Assembly: GCA_001910725.1 (NCBI GenBank)
Contig: MJGA01000009.1
Coordinates: forward strand, 124,001 to 188,000
Source of the DNA: Phanerodontia chrysosporium
Lineage: Eukaryota; Basidiomycota; Agaricomycetes; Polyporales; Phanerochaetaceae
DNA length: 64,000 nucleotides
Reading direction: 5' to 3'
In this document: positions 10,665 through 22,670 of the stretch, piece after piece
Position numbering within the stretch: the first letter of the stretch is position 1
How the letters are laid out: every line of letters starts with the position of its first letter
The notes under the pieces: model-generated
What the model saw: the letters and a program-made list of their open reading frames with translations, nothing else
Databases searched by the model: none
What the model was told of the DNA's origin: nothing
Program-made: the position numbers and the translations under genes

Positions 10665-13508
10665 CAGCCTCCGCTGGCCGAAGTTTGTGGGACACTCGAC
10701 ACCTCTCCCACGCACGACGTCTCGTCCTTCCATTTATCGGCTACCCTCAACCAGTGGCAAGGCATGCGCGGTCTTCGTGGCTGCTGAGTGTAATCTCTAG
10801 CATCCTCTTTTCTCTTTTCTCATAGGTAGGTTACCGTTAGTCGGCTGCAGCATGTATGATACAACGTAACAAATACCTGGAACGACATCTGCAACATCTT
10901 CAGCGAGGACGTAAGCGGGGGTGCTCGTGTCAGTGAGCCTTGCTGAGTTGTGGGTAGTCATCCTCAGGGCATCGCGGATGGTAGATTGACTAGCAGACAA
11001 CGTAGATAGCAGGTGATTGAGAGTCTAGCGGAAGCTCGAGGGCACGACGTTGGCGGCGGTGTGCGAAACCCCCGCTGTAGGCAAGCGCTTAGACAGGGAG
11101 GGGCGGCATCAATTGATGCGCCTTCATCCACCCGCCCGCGATGTCCCGTCTTTCACCTCGGGTGCAACATGTATGCATATCCTGGCACATCAACCATGTT
11201 TACACCTTGCATAGGCTCAGAATATTGTATCATCTTAGCTGGACCGGAAATGGAAATCATTCAGAATCAATATATCAATCTCGACGACGGGAACATTGTC
11301 CTGCTCTCATGCAGAGCCTGTTATGATTGTTGCGGAGGCCTTTGTATCCCACAGACTACGATTATATCTGCGGGCTGGAGCAGGTCGTAGCTCGTGGTTA
11401 AGGCAGTCGCGATAGTTGAAGGCACATCAGGATGCTAAGCAGGAACGGCGCGAAAAAGGCCGTCCAGGCTCACGATAACTTCACTTGGAACAGGAGTTTG
11501 TCCCACAGCTCTGCGACAGACTTAAATGGATCGCCATTGCTGGAGACTCGTCGGCGGAGACCTGAAGACGTCGTGGTTCGTGGTCAACCTCAGAGCGTCT
11601 AATAAGAGGGCGTCCGGATTTGGAAGGTGTTCTGGTTTGGGACGAGGAGGCCGATGCTTCGCAAGCTCTTCGATGCCCTCCGGCCCCCGGACCCTCCGCA
11701 AACGGAGGCAGCGAGGCGTTGGAAGGTCTCTACCTTCTGTGTCTAGACTTGAGACGATCTGTAAGCAGCCAAGGACTGAGGGAACACAGTACTCGGGATG
11801 TTGCAAAGATATTGTGAGGACCAACGGGCGAAAGATACTGGAGGACTGGTCCCCTAACACACAACCTCGAGAGCCCAAGGAATCATTTATGGGTGTCCTC
11901 GCCGGCCGAACCTCAGTCAACAAGTAGGTAACGTGACGCCATGCCAGCCTCTCTCCAGAAACACATAAATAGCCCGCTCCCCTTCCCAGCCCATCAACCT
12001 CTCGCCTCGACCGCCACCACCACCCTCGCTCCTTACCACTCCCTTACTCTCTCATTATGGAGCAGGGCGGTCGACGACGACGACGACGTCCACCACCTCG
12101 ACATATCACCAGGGCTGGGCACCGACAGCAGGAGCTGCATGTGGCTGGCAGGTACCGCTAGCTTCATCGATGACGCGGTCAGGAACCTTGGCACTGCCGA
12201 GTCGAGCCTGACCGCTGTTGTCGACGGGGTTCCCATTGGGTTCCCATGCAGGCCTGTCGGTGGCACCGGACTAGCAGGAATGCGCGGCGCTCTCAGTAAG
12301 TCTCAGGCTCGCACACGATCTCCCAGCATTACCGAACTAACCAGGCTCTCTCCTGCAGCAGCGACTCTGCGATGACGAACTCCGCCCACTGGGCGTCGAG
12401 CAACAGGACATTACCATTACCCACCGCTCCAAGTAGCGACGAACTCGGACCGGGCATCGACAGCAGGAGCTGTGCGCGGCTGGCAGGAACCGCTAGCCCT
12501 TCCGGCGACCCTTCCGGGAACCTCGGTTATGCCGAGTCGATCCTGGTTGCAGTAGTCAGCGGGGTTCCCGCACAGGCCTGTCGGTGCCCCTCGGTTTGCG
12601 TGGTCCAACAAGCTGGTACGCCTTCGCCTTCATACTTGTTGCATATGTCGCTGAGGAGCCTTTCAGGCAAAGCCGCTGCGTCAACTGATGTTGAATGGGT
12701 ATAAAACGGGGATATGGGACAGAATATGAGGCGGAGCGAGACGGGATGTGAGGTAGCACGAGGCAGGATGGATGGAGGGGCTCTGAAGCATATAGTAAGT
12801 AATGGATAGTGGTGCCAGGTGTTGACCGCCGGTCTCACAAAGACATTGCACCCTGCAATATATTCCGATACCAGTCTTGTCTTGATCTGCAATGCTATCG
12901 TACCCATTCTGCTTGTTATAAACCATAAGATCTGTTATAATGAGATAGCTGCGGCGTTGGCGGGCCTCTCACTGGGTCCGGAGATTCGGCACAATATCCA
13001 TATACATTTTGATGTCATAAGGACGGGCTCGCGAGCCGCTTTGAGGTGTTTCAACGAAGGCTTGGTACGGTATTCCCAGCAGTGTAGAAGATAGAATGGG
13101 AGATGGCGACCCCCCGCTGGTGATCGCCTTGATGGACGACCGGCGAGGCATTTGTCCTGTTGTGCACACGTTGACATGCTTGGCCACACAAGGAGTGGCG
13201 CGGCCGCGCAGGGTCCATATAACGGGGAGCGCCCGTTGTTGGATGCTTGTCCTCAACCATATTGTTCGCCCCCTTCGCCCTCTCCGCCAACAGCATTCCT
13301 CAGTAATCTGACCCCGCGACAAATCCTGCCTACGAAATACGAAGTCATCGAGTCATCGTCCCATTGCATAACTATCAAACCAAACTACTTCTCACCTGCA
13401 CTGTTCGACCGTACTGAACAAGACCTCTCCCAACGCATGATTCACCACTCCGACACCGACACCACGACTGTCCCATTGTCAGGTCTCGCCAAGCCGACAT
13501 CGACACAA
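10665..13508. other. long poorly coding stretch
   Basis: About 2.8 kb with no gene I can support. At 11522-11927 both strands are open for 133 codons in mirror image, which favours compositional bias over coding. An imperfect duplication lies at 12117-12588 (listed separately). From about 13215 onward the DNA matches the 5' flank of family copy C (34010-34295, inverted), so that part is the upstream side of copy B. Confidence 0.4.
12117..12588 (+). repeat. imperfect direct duplication, two units of about 140 bp
   Basis: Units 12117-12262 and 12452-12588 share long runs such as GACAGCAGGAGCTG, GGCTGGCAGG, GCCGAGTCGA and CAGGCCTGTCGGTG. Both are open in corresponding frames and translate alike (TDSRSCMWLAGTASF against IDSRSCARLAGTASP, then GVPIG against GVPAQ). 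The first unit lies in an open frame from 11941 to 12375 and the second in one from 12372 to 12704. A good intron (GTAAGT at 12296, CTAAC branch point, CTGCAG ending 12358) lies between them, but splicing it does not join the frames. The sequence may be a decaying internally repeated gene or non-coding duplication. Confidence 0.55.
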
Positions 13509-14610
13509 ATGACATCCCACACCGAACGCCAGTTGCGCGACCTGCTCGCGTGGCACTCCCAGTTCGTCGCGTTTGCACGCTCGGCGCCCGCATTTGCCAG
13601 GCGCAGCCCCAGCATCCAGCTCGCGTTCTTGGACATCGCCGATGCTGTCGAGGAGATGCGCGAAGACCTCGAGGATGCGCTCAAGGCCGCGCGCACTAAT
13701 GACGGAGGTGGTGGCGAGGCCACCAGCCGACCGTCCACTGAGGCCTCTTTCTCGCCGACGCTAGAGGCAAGCGATGGAGTTCACGAGACGTCTGGACCCT
13801 GTCCGAACCACAATGGTGAATGCAATTCATCTGTGGAGTCCCTCATCATTGACTCACGTTGCTCGTATTCCAGCCCTGAGCCACCCCAGCCTTGCACGGC
13901 TACCACGCGTGGCCCAGAACAATGTGGTCGGGCAAGAACCCACTGCAGTGGTATCCCCTGCTGTCATGTTCGATGAGAACAAAACAACTGCGAATACAAC
14001 CGAAGCAAGTGCCGCCTCGTCCCGTGTCGAACTCTCTGCCCAGGCCAATCCAGTCCTGCCGTCGTTCCTGTACAGCTGCTCAGCCAATGGACAGCTACAC
14101 CCCAGCACCGAGTGGTACGACGACGACGACAGGTCATCTATATCATCTGTGTCTTCCGTCACGGAGACTGAGAGCGATCTCAGCACTACCGATACAGACG
14201 AGAGCGACAACAGCACGGAGCTTAGTCTGGATGAAGATAGGACAGACGAGTCGGACGGCGACGAAGAGAACGGAGAGTCCGATGCTTGCAACGACGAAAG
14301 CGACGACGCCCTCGGGTATGACAGCGAGAGTGACGTTTCCAACCAAGACGATAGCAGTTCGAGTGGCGGCGAGGACGAGGGCGAGAATGAGGCACTCACG
14401 GCATGTGCTCCGCGTGCTCTGCATCCCTACAAGCTTTGTCTACGCTGCAGCTTATGCTGAGTGGCATGAGAGGGTCGCGTGGCGAGCCGCTGGAACCGGA
14501 CGCACCGTACCAAGCAGCTCCCTGCCTTAGCCGCAGTACGGACATCTCCCAATGGCCATCCAAGACCATCTCGTTCTCCTTCATCGAGTACTGCCCAACT
14601 GCAACGAGAG
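13215..14610 (+). repeat. segmental duplication, unit 1 (inverted partner at 32880-34295)
   Basis: The DNA from the 5' flank (GGGTCCATATAACG...GAGCGCCCGTTGTTGGATGC) through the gene and past the stop (CTCCCAATGGCCATCCAAGACCA) is matched, inverted, by 32880-34295. Similarity includes the intron and both flanks, so this is a genomic duplication and not a retrocopy. Ends are approximate because I judged them by eye. Confidence 0.8.
13509..14530 (+). CDS. AWHSQF acidic-tail family, copy B (unknown function)
   Basis: Unknown protein nearly identical to copy C on the other strand. The ATG at 13509 begins MTSHTERQLRDLLAWHSQF. The intron 13816-13873 (GT-AG, 58 nt) joins CPNHN to ALSHPSLARLPRVA, and an identical splice works in copy C. 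Next comes an acidic region (NSTELSLDEDRTDESDGDEE). At 14435-14437 there is one T more than in copy C: as written the frame stops at 14460 (HPYKLCLRCSLC), whereas without it the frame continues as KLVYAAAYAEWHERV to a stop at 14530, matching copy C. The open frame also extends upstream of 13509, so translation could start earlier, for example at MIHHSD (13438). No domain is recognised. Confidence 0.6.
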
Positions 14611-15401
14611 GGGTCGTAAAGCAGGAGACAGGGCCCAGCAAATGGTCTTGCGGCTGATTTCGTCTTCTTCTTGGTGCTCATCTTCACTTGTTCGCTTGTT
14701 GCCTGTGTGTATATGTACTGTATGACTAAACCTCAGCTTGTGTATCGAGACTTACCGAATCGTAATTTCGTCTTTAACCCTGGATGTGAAAGCGATTAAC
14801 TTGCATGAGCTGCAGCTTGCTGTGTCATTCTCACACAGCGCCTGCAGTTGTGTGAGTGCATGATTGCATCCCTTCACGTGGACTGGAGAGTGAGTGTCTG
14901 GGTGTCAAGCGTAGCGTCGGAAACGACGACGTCCGCAAGTCGTGCGAGTGTTGCGTCAACTACCGTTAGGGCGCTCGCAACGGTTCGGTTCGTCTGATAC
15001 TAGATCATCTAATCTGATCCACTCTCTGACGGGACGTTTTCCGGCTTCAGCGAGAAATCTGACACTCGCTGTTACGCTTCCTCGGTTCTCGTATCGTGTC
15101 GGTAGTATGCGCCTTAATCCAAGACACGCAGTGGACAAAGGTCATTGGTATCCAGGTGACGGTGCTTGGACAACTCGAGGATACCAACTATAGCAGTGTA
15201 TCGTAATACTGCTGCACCGCAACGATTGTATTTACGATCGTGTCGTCTCTCATACAAATCGAAACAAGACGAAGACTTCGAGTGGCTTGAAACTGTTGCC
15301 ACAGCCGGAAGCATCTGGTAAGTGGCTATCCCTTTTGATGGACCTCACCGTATTTCAGGTTTAGTAGCGCCCGAACATCTTGTCCTTGTCCACCCACCAC
15401 G
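14611..15401. other. intergenic region
   Basis: About 790 bp between family copy B and the downstream kinase gene, holding the kinase promoter. No convincing gene or repeat is seen. Confidence 0.4.
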
Positions 15402-17692
15402 ATGCTCCTGGACAAACTGTGGTCTGTCCTTGCTGCTATATTCTGCTCACACAATTCCACTCCCGCCAGGAACACCACACGCCCTTCGGCCTCATCCACA
15501 AAGTCGACGGTGGACGTTGCGCCACAATCTTTCCTCCTGCCCGTCATGTTCCTGCGCGCCCTCGTCTCGACATGGTTTCCTCGCCTGTTTTCTCCCGTCA
15601 TAGACGCGTCGAACGCGCCTGACATGGAAAATGTGAGGTTTACTCAGTCTTCTGACGCCGTCGCAGCAGCAAAACCGCGTCTTCACCGTCACATCTGTGC
15701 CGCCACAAATGTTGGACTCGGCATCGGGGCATTCAATACCGGTATTGGCAACGTTCACTTCCTGCGCGGCGGATCCGAACATCCTTCCACTACTTCCTAC
15801 ACTGCCTGTGACCTCGACGAAGGATCGCTCGACGATGCGACATACCCGACATTCTACGCATCATCCTCAAGTTCACGACATAGCAGCACCCCAGACAGTG
15901 AAGATGAGCTATTGCGGACACCAGAGACGTGCATCTCCATCGACATACCTACTCGAGAGTTGGACTGTGGTGCATTCCATTTTGCAGGATTCTCTAAGGC
16001 ATTCGCGCAGGGCTACTACGACGGGGAGTCAGAATGCTGTCCCTCTGCACCTACCCTGGACTTCCCAGCTGGCTCTGGCGATGAAGACGAGCTTCCACAA
16101 GTTGTTCGTGGAGAGGGTTTAGGGTTGACCGAATTCGCCTCGTCTGACTCTGAGACAAACGGCGAGGACGACGATGCTGAGAGTGATGCATCCAGTGCCA
16201 TGGATTACCCACTCTCCGAGGTGTCGTCTGTCAGCGAATACTACCCTGCAGACTGCGATTGTCCCGTTTCTTGGTCCCACATTCCACGCCGCATCCCGTC
16301 ATTCGTTACCGCCACTGTGTCTGACATCGAGGCGCTCAAGGACGGGAACGCCACCGACTATGTGGAGACGGAGTACGTAGCTGGCACCGAGCCTACCGAG
16401 CCTGTCCAGTTGCGGCACGGTGCGAACTTCTTCCTGCCGCGCTGGCTCTGCGGTGTGGGCTCATTCGGAAAGGTGATGGCTGCCAACGACAAGAACGGAC
16501 GCCTCGTCGCGGTCAAGGTCGTGCACAAGGACAAGCAATACCGCGAGGACACCGGTCGTGCAAGCCTCGTCCGCGAGCGAGACATTATGGAGCGTGCGAC
16601 AGCGGCAGGGTCACGTTTCATCTGCCCGCTCTTGGAGGCCTGGGCCGACGAGCAGAACGTGCACTTTGTTATGCCCTTTTATTCGGCAACCTTGTGCGAT
16701 GTGATTGTGCACCGTAGGCTGAGCATCAAGGAGGTGAGGCTGTACGCAGCTGAGATGGTGTGTTTACTTCTGTCTTTACCTCGCCCCTGCTCATCAACTC
16801 CTCCTATAGATCCTCGGGCTCTCCGCTATACACAGCGCGAACATCGTTCACCGCGACCTGAAGCCCGAGAACATCCTCGTGGGCCCGGACGGACACCTCG
16901 CCATTGCGGACTTTGGACTCGCCCACCACTCGCAAGTGCCTCTGGCCGAACTCGCGCTCTACAGCTCAGTGGGCACGATCGGGTACCTCGCACCTGAAGT
17001 GTACGACGCCGAAGACCCGCAGATACCACTGCATGAGCGCGGGTATGGCGCACCTGCCGATGTGTGGTCCCTTGCGGTCGTCATCCTCGAGATGGCCATC
17101 GGCCAGATGCATTATTTTCTGCGCTTCAATCAACAGACCAACGAGCCCGTCTACCTCCGCGACGTACGTCTCCCGACGGCTGGGCGTATGCCAGATCCGC
17201 TCCTGCGGCACCTGCTCCGCAATGTGAGTGTTGTTGGACGTGCGTAGTGTGGCAGCCTGCTGAACTGCAACCTACAGATGCTCAGTCACCATCCTCGTGC
17301 CCGCCTTGACCTCCCACGGGTGAAGCAGCACCCGTTCTTCCAGGGCGTCGAGTGGACAGAGCTCGAGAAGGGCGTCATCTCCGGAGGTATGCCCCATCGT
17401 GAACCAGCCGTACGTGGCGCTAATACCGGCTCTTGTAGATGCGCTCCCTTCTGAGGTGGCGCTCCCATCCTTCCCGGAAATTGGCGCAGAACGCTACACC
17501 AGCCTTCGGTTTACCGACTTTCACGACGGCCTCGACTCGACTGTCGGTCCGTTGCTGCCGCAGGACTTCGACGGGGACTGTCAGCTTCGCCCCACGCCGC
17601 ACGTTGCGATGCAGCGCCTGCACGATCAGCTCGACCCCGATGCATTTGAATACCCTCGCCTGGCCGATACTCCTGCCCCTGCTACGATTTGA
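15402..17692 (+). CDS. Ser/Thr protein kinase with long acidic N-terminal region
   Basis: Exons 15402-16757, 16810-17223, 17278-17386 and 17439-17692, all GT-AG and in frame, give 710 residues. Residues 1-340 are mostly low complexity and Ser/Asp/Glu-rich. The kinase domain follows: glycine loop [14 protein letters not shown] with the ATP lysine, HRDLKPEN catalytic loop, DFGLAHH metal site, and GTIGYLAPE activation-segment end. [15 protein letters not shown] is helix F. All residues needed for catalysis are present, so it should be active. The C-terminal tail after PFFQGVEW is about 100 residues and without motifs. The family within eukaryotic kinases is unclear, as is the target. The first ATG is the earliest plausible one; in-frame Met codons downstream (for example 15546) are alternatives. 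Confidence 0.85.
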
Positions 17693-18032
17693 CTCACAAT
17701 CCCGCTTTTTCCTGCCTTCTCTCCGTTATTTTCACGACACTATTCAACGTTTTTCTGCTCTGTACTCATCAAACAATCTTGCATACACCACATATCCACA
17801 TACCACATCTGTACCTATATACCTTCATCGGCTCGCTGTTGTTGTAACGTTGGACTGTTTACACACATGATTCCTTCTAGATGTCGTCGTAGTATTTACC
17901 TGCAATCGAACCTACCACACCTCAACTTCAGGACCCTTCGGCCACTCATTCTCGCCAGTTGTTGGTTAAACGTCAAGTCATGAAGTCATAGAATCCCTCT
18001 AAAAGAAGCACACCGTATATGTAACGGTAGTT
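17693..18032. other. 3' intergenic region between convergent genes
   Basis: AT-richer pyrimidine-rich DNA between the stop of the kinase and the stop of the convergent transporter. It probably holds both polyadenylation regions. No gene is seen. Confidence 0.4.
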
Positions 18033-19996
18033 TTAGTTGTTCGCCGCAGTCGAGAACCCGAGATCGAGCCAAGCACGCATCGGTCCTCCCCAGTACATCA
18101 CAGCGAGCACGCAACTGCCGGCGCAAGATGGGCCTCAGCATCCTCAAGAGCGACGACGAGGAACACGCACCCGTAGCCGATCCATGAAATGACGGCGGTG
18201 CCCGTGAACGTCGCAAAGATGCCGTAGTTGTTGATCGACGGCAGGATGAAGCCGACCGCTGCCGCGACGACGAGGTTGCGGCACGCCCTGGACGCAATGT
18301 CAGCTCGCGCCGCGAGACAGAAGCGCACGGCTGACTCACATGTTCGCAGCGGTGACCTCGGCGCTGCGCGAGTGCAGGATGTCGACGAGGTACGCGTTGC
18401 CGGGGTTGAAAACCGCAGAGACCTGGCGAGGGTGTCACCGTGAGCTCGGCCACTGACAGGACACGAGGAGAGGAGACGCACGCCGATGCCGTTGAGAACA
18501 GGCAGAAGAAGTTCAGGAGCAACATCGCCAGACTCGCGTCCGCGAACTGCGTGATGACACCTGAGCCGATGATCGAGAGCGGCGCAAGTACGAGCCCGCC
18601 AAACGTCGTCGCGCGAAGGCGGTCCTCGGGCACCCACACGCCGCCCGTCGCTCGCGCCACGCGATGACGAGCTGGTCGGAGAGCCGTCCAGCATACGTCG
18701 AGCCGACTGCACTGGTTTAGCAGGAAGAGAATAGGACACCTGGAGGAGAACGTACCAATGTTGCCGATGCCGACGGGGATGCAGAGCGCGCCGATCACGG
18801 CCTCGTTCGTGATGTCGTACTTCGCAGCCTGAAAGAGGTCAGCCCGGCTCCGCTCGATGCAAGCCTTACACTCACAATCGTGTACGCGATGGGGACGAGC
18901 AGCACTGCGCGGATCATGTATGAGACACGGCAGAAGACGGAGCTGCTGTGTACTTACCATAGTCGGTGAGCACTACCAGTCCTTGCGACAACGACTGTCG
19001 CAAACGGTCAGAGATGCTCTCGCGCGCTCAACTGAAACGACTCACGATAAGCGACACGTTCGGGCTTCGGAGAAGGGCAATGCTTCCAAAGGGGTTCAGC
19101 CAGACCCAACGTGACCGGCCCTCCTTCTCGATGAGCTTGTCGACGCCGCGGGCGCCAGGCCAGGCGGTCTCGGGCTGGAAGAAGAGCGTGAGGAGGAAGG
19201 AGACTATCCCGGCGACGCAGAGGCCGTATTGCGTCGTGCGCCAGGAGTAGTAGTGGGCGGTCACGCCGCCTATGGTAGGGGCGATGGACATGCCAAAGAG
19301 GATGGCCTGTGGCATGTGAGCTGATGGAGAAGTCGGTGCAGAAAAGAAGAGCCATGGCTCACACCAAAGAAGATGCCCGAGGACCGCCCTCGCTCTTCGA
19401 GTCTGTAGATATCGGCAAGGACACCGATGCCTACAGAAAGGCCGCTAGAAGCACCAAATGCTTGCACGACCCGCCATACGAGCAGCTCGGGGATAGTGCG
19501 CGCCGCTCCTGCCCCGAAGGATCCAACGGCCATGGTCGCCATTGACCACAGGAGGACACTCTTCCTGCCGTCTGCAGGAGGGTTAGTTCGGATACATTGA
19601 GAGGCCTGTCGCGACGTACAGAATCCAGAATAGGCTGCCCATGTCAGGCTGCCTATCGCGTTTCGCGAGAATGGACAGACTGACGGCCAGACTGCGCCGC
19701 CTTGTTCAGCGCTCTCGGACACCCTGGATCGCGGGAGTCATACCTGACCACTTCGCCTGACGAGTGCAGGTCCTGGGCGATCTGGGGTATCAACGGGATG
19801 AACGACCCGGACGCAAACACTGCCAAGGCGTCAGCAATGCGCGCCATCCCCGTCTGCGACACTCACTGGGAAAGGTGCCCGTGAGGGCTGTGACGGCCAC
19901 GATGACCCGCTTGCGCGATGGCGAAAAGCGGTCGTAGATTTTGTCATGGTCGAGGACAGGCTGTCCCTCGAGGAGCGGGGTCTGCTCTGAGGCCAT
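18033..19996 (-). CDS. MFS transporter, DHA1-like (divergent paralog 1)
   Basis: Major facilitator superfamily antiporter-type protein of the plasma or vacuolar membrane. The ATG at 19996 starts MASEQTPLLEG, a cytosolic head shared with the paralog at 20317. Readable segments include FIPLIPQIAQDLHSSG (helix 1-2), DGRKSVLLWSM (motif A loop), LVWRVVQAFGASSGLSVGIG (helix 4), HYYSWRTTQYGLCVAGIVSF and a C-terminus MYWGGPMRAWLDLGFSTAAN before the stop at 18033. The last junction (donor at GG|GTGCGT, acceptor at GGCAG|TTGCG) restores the frame. About ten short introns are needed, so exact exon ends are not given for all. Such proteins often export drugs or small metabolites; the substrate is unknown. 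Confidence 0.85.
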
Positions 19997-20316
19997 GTCC
20001 TCGTCGACTCTGGGAGTGGTCAGGAGGAAAAGAGCAGTTCTCCCCTTCCCCGCAACGCCCTCCTTGAGTAATACATGACTCGAGAAATTTCGTCCGGCGA
20101 GACGTTTTGAAGTCGTTTCGGCGATCAATCCGCCGCGACTGCCCGCACGCGTTCAGGGCGACGAGCGCGAATCGCACCTTCCCCACTACCTATCACCGGT
20201 CCCGCCCACCATTATCTTCAGATTCGCAGAATGACTCCTCTTCCGCGGAATTCTTCCCCGTTGGCTTTCGACCACCACCTGCGACCCAGTCTCTGCAAGG
20301 TCCTCATTCTCTCAGG
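19997..20316. promoter_or_regulatory. shared 320-bp region between divergent MFS paralogs
   Basis: Only 320 bp separate the start codons of two divergently transcribed paralogous transporters, so the control region is probably shared. It contains CGG (20119-20121) and CCG (20130-20132) in inverted orientation with eight bases between them, the type of site bound by fungal Zn2Cys6 regulators. That assignment rests on pattern alone. Confidence 0.4.
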
Positions 20317-22244
20317 ATGAGCCCGTCGAACCCCATGGCAAACGAGGAGACACCGCTGCTGGACGACGCCGTTCGGAAACACGAAGAGGTGTACAACAGG
20401 TTCACGCCTGCTCAAAAGAGGACTGTCACTGCTCTTATCTCCTTGGCGGGCTTGCTTCCATGTGAGTTGCTGTCCTCGACGGGCTGTTGGACGTCAGCCC
20501 ATCATCGGTGCCAGTGTTCGTATCCGGGACGTTCATCCCTTCCATTCCGCAAATTGCGAAGGACCTCAACACGACTGGCTCAGTGGTCAAGTATGTCGGT
20601 CAGGCATACCTCGAGTGTTTTGCCGCTGAAGGGAAGGCAGTATCGCAGTGAGCCTATCGATATGTGCGAACGCGTTCGGGACAATGCTGTGGGCGACATA
20701 CTCAAGCTATTGTGCGTCCTCAATCAGTCTGCGAGATCCCCCCTCTGACCAAAAGCACTAGATGGCCGGAAGCCGATATACTTGACCTCAATGGCCTTTG
20801 AGGCTGTCGGGTCCCTCGGGGTCGCGTTATCGAAGAATGTCCCTCAACTGCTCGCCTGGCGCGTCATGCAAGCCTTCGGCGCGTCCAGCGGGCTGTCTGT
20901 CGGCGTTGGGGTCATAGGAGACATCTACAAGCTGGAGGAGAGAGGCACGGCATCAGGCGTCTTCTTTGCGGTATGTCTGCACTCAAACTGTACTCTGTTT
21001 TAACTTCCTAACGCCGCACTGCCAGGCCGTTCTGCTCGGCGCAGCTCTGGCTCCTCTCATCGGCGGTGTAATGGCACACTACTACTCCTGGCGGGGCATT
21101 CAATACGGCCTGTGCGGCTTTGCCGTCTTCTCCTGGATCCTCACAATGCTCCTCCAGCCGGAGACCAGTCAGCCTGGCGCTCGCGGGATAGACAAGGCGC
21201 GCGAGGCTGGGAAAAGAGACGGCTGGGTCTGGCTGAACCCTTTGAGGAGCCTTGCGCTTCTCCGGAGTCCGAATGTCCTGTTCCTGGTACGCGTGTGCGC
21301 TAGTCACGCAATGCACTCGGCTGACCGTGCGACAGGCGATAGAAGGAGCGTTTGTACTTCTCACTGATTATGGTGAGCGACTAGATGATCTGCAAGCGAA
21401 AACTGAATCAATACGATTTTTAGCCATGATCGTTCCGATTGCTTTCACAATTGCAAGTTCATATGCCCTCGTGTGCTGCCGGCCTGGCTAATTTCACGCT
21501 CAGGGAAAGCGATATGGCATCGACAACGAAGCTCTTCTCGGCGCCCTCTGCATCCCGCTCGGCGTTGGGAATTTTGGTACGTCATGGCTCGCCCCAGTCT
21601 CGACCTGCAATTCGACCCTGACGCAACATACTTGCAGTTGGTGCGCCGCTCTCGGGATACATTTCGGACAGGATGGTCATCAAATGGCGCAAACGCCGCG
21701 GTAATGTGTGGGTTCCAGAAGATCGTCTCCGCGCTGCTCTTCCGGGTGCAGCGGTCATGGTCCCATGTTCGATCCTCTTCTCGGGCCTAGTCACGCAGTT
21801 CGTGCCCGGCAAAGTCGGTCTGGTAGCGAATCTCGTACTCCTTTTCACCAACGGTCTCGGTGTCGATTTCGTGTTGTCCCCATCGAGCGCCTATGTTGTC
21901 GATATCCTACATGACCGAAGCGCAGAGGTAACTGCCGTGAGCATGTGCGTGCCATTTGCCGTTCATGTAACTCCCCGCTGACCATCTCTGAAGGTGCCTC
22001 CGTGGCGTGTTCGTTGCAGTCTGTGTCGCCCTCATCCTACCGGCGATCGATGCGTTTGGCGTCGCAATCACCAACGGCGTTATTGCCTTGATAGCATGGA
22101 TAGGATTTGCGTATGCGTACTCAGTCAGTTTCGAATGGCCAAGGCTGACTCAGATTCGACAGACTGCTGTGGGCCCTCATCAAATATGGCGGCAAGCTCC
22201 GGGCATGGGTGGACGTGGGCTTTACGACTTTGAAGGATAATTGA
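20317..22244 (+). CDS. MFS transporter, DHA1-like (divergent paralog 2)
   Basis: Paralog of the transporter on the opposite strand. The ATG at 20317 gives MSPSNPMANEETPLLDDAVR; a second Met at 20335 would align better with the start of its partner. Visible segments are VFVSGTFIPSIPQIAKDLN, DGRKPIYLTSM (motif A), LAWRVMQAFGASSGLSVGVG, IYKLEERGTASGVFF, HYYSWRGIQYGLCGFAVFSW and the end LLWALIKYGGKLRAWVDVGF with the stop at 22242-22244. Introns are frequent (for example about 20967-21024 and 21285-21336). The head-to-head pairing and similar residues at matching positions indicate local duplication with inversion. Transport of a drug-like or metabolic compound is inferred from family only. Confidence 0.85.
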
Positions 22245-22670
22245 GCGACACAAAGTGTAGTCGAACATTGTAGAGTAGACGTACAATCAGTCTGGACAGA
22301 GGTGCATCTATCGAGTATCCGCCGGCGGTGTCTGAGCCCACAGATCAGATCATCCCTCTGCTCGTTGCACAACCAATCAGACGTGCGTGTGTCATCTCCG
22401 ACAAGCGAGATCCGGCGCGCCCTGGCCAGTGGCGGGTCCTGACATCTCTAGGCTGCTGGGCACATCCTGCTCTTACCCACCGCTCCAGCAGCGCAGCACA
22501 GCCAGTGAGTTGCCGCCCGTTCGAATAGTCGCTTTACCGCTGTGCACATTGCTTTCTGCGGAAGGCACTGCTTCGCTTCGTACATAACCCGCGCATAGTT
22601 GGCCGCAGTGCTCTTCACTGATTTTCAGCAGCAGACTCACCTGTCGCTAAGCATTCCTACTGACAGCCTG

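Noticed and set aside
11522..11927. Mirror-image open frames of 133 codons on both strands
   Set aside because: Opposite frames of equal length with no protein features suggest compositional bias; no way to choose a strand.
15402..17692. FunK1-type fungal kinase
   Set aside because: The catalytic loop and DFG region are those of ordinary Ser/Thr kinases ([13 protein letters not shown]), without FunK1 features.
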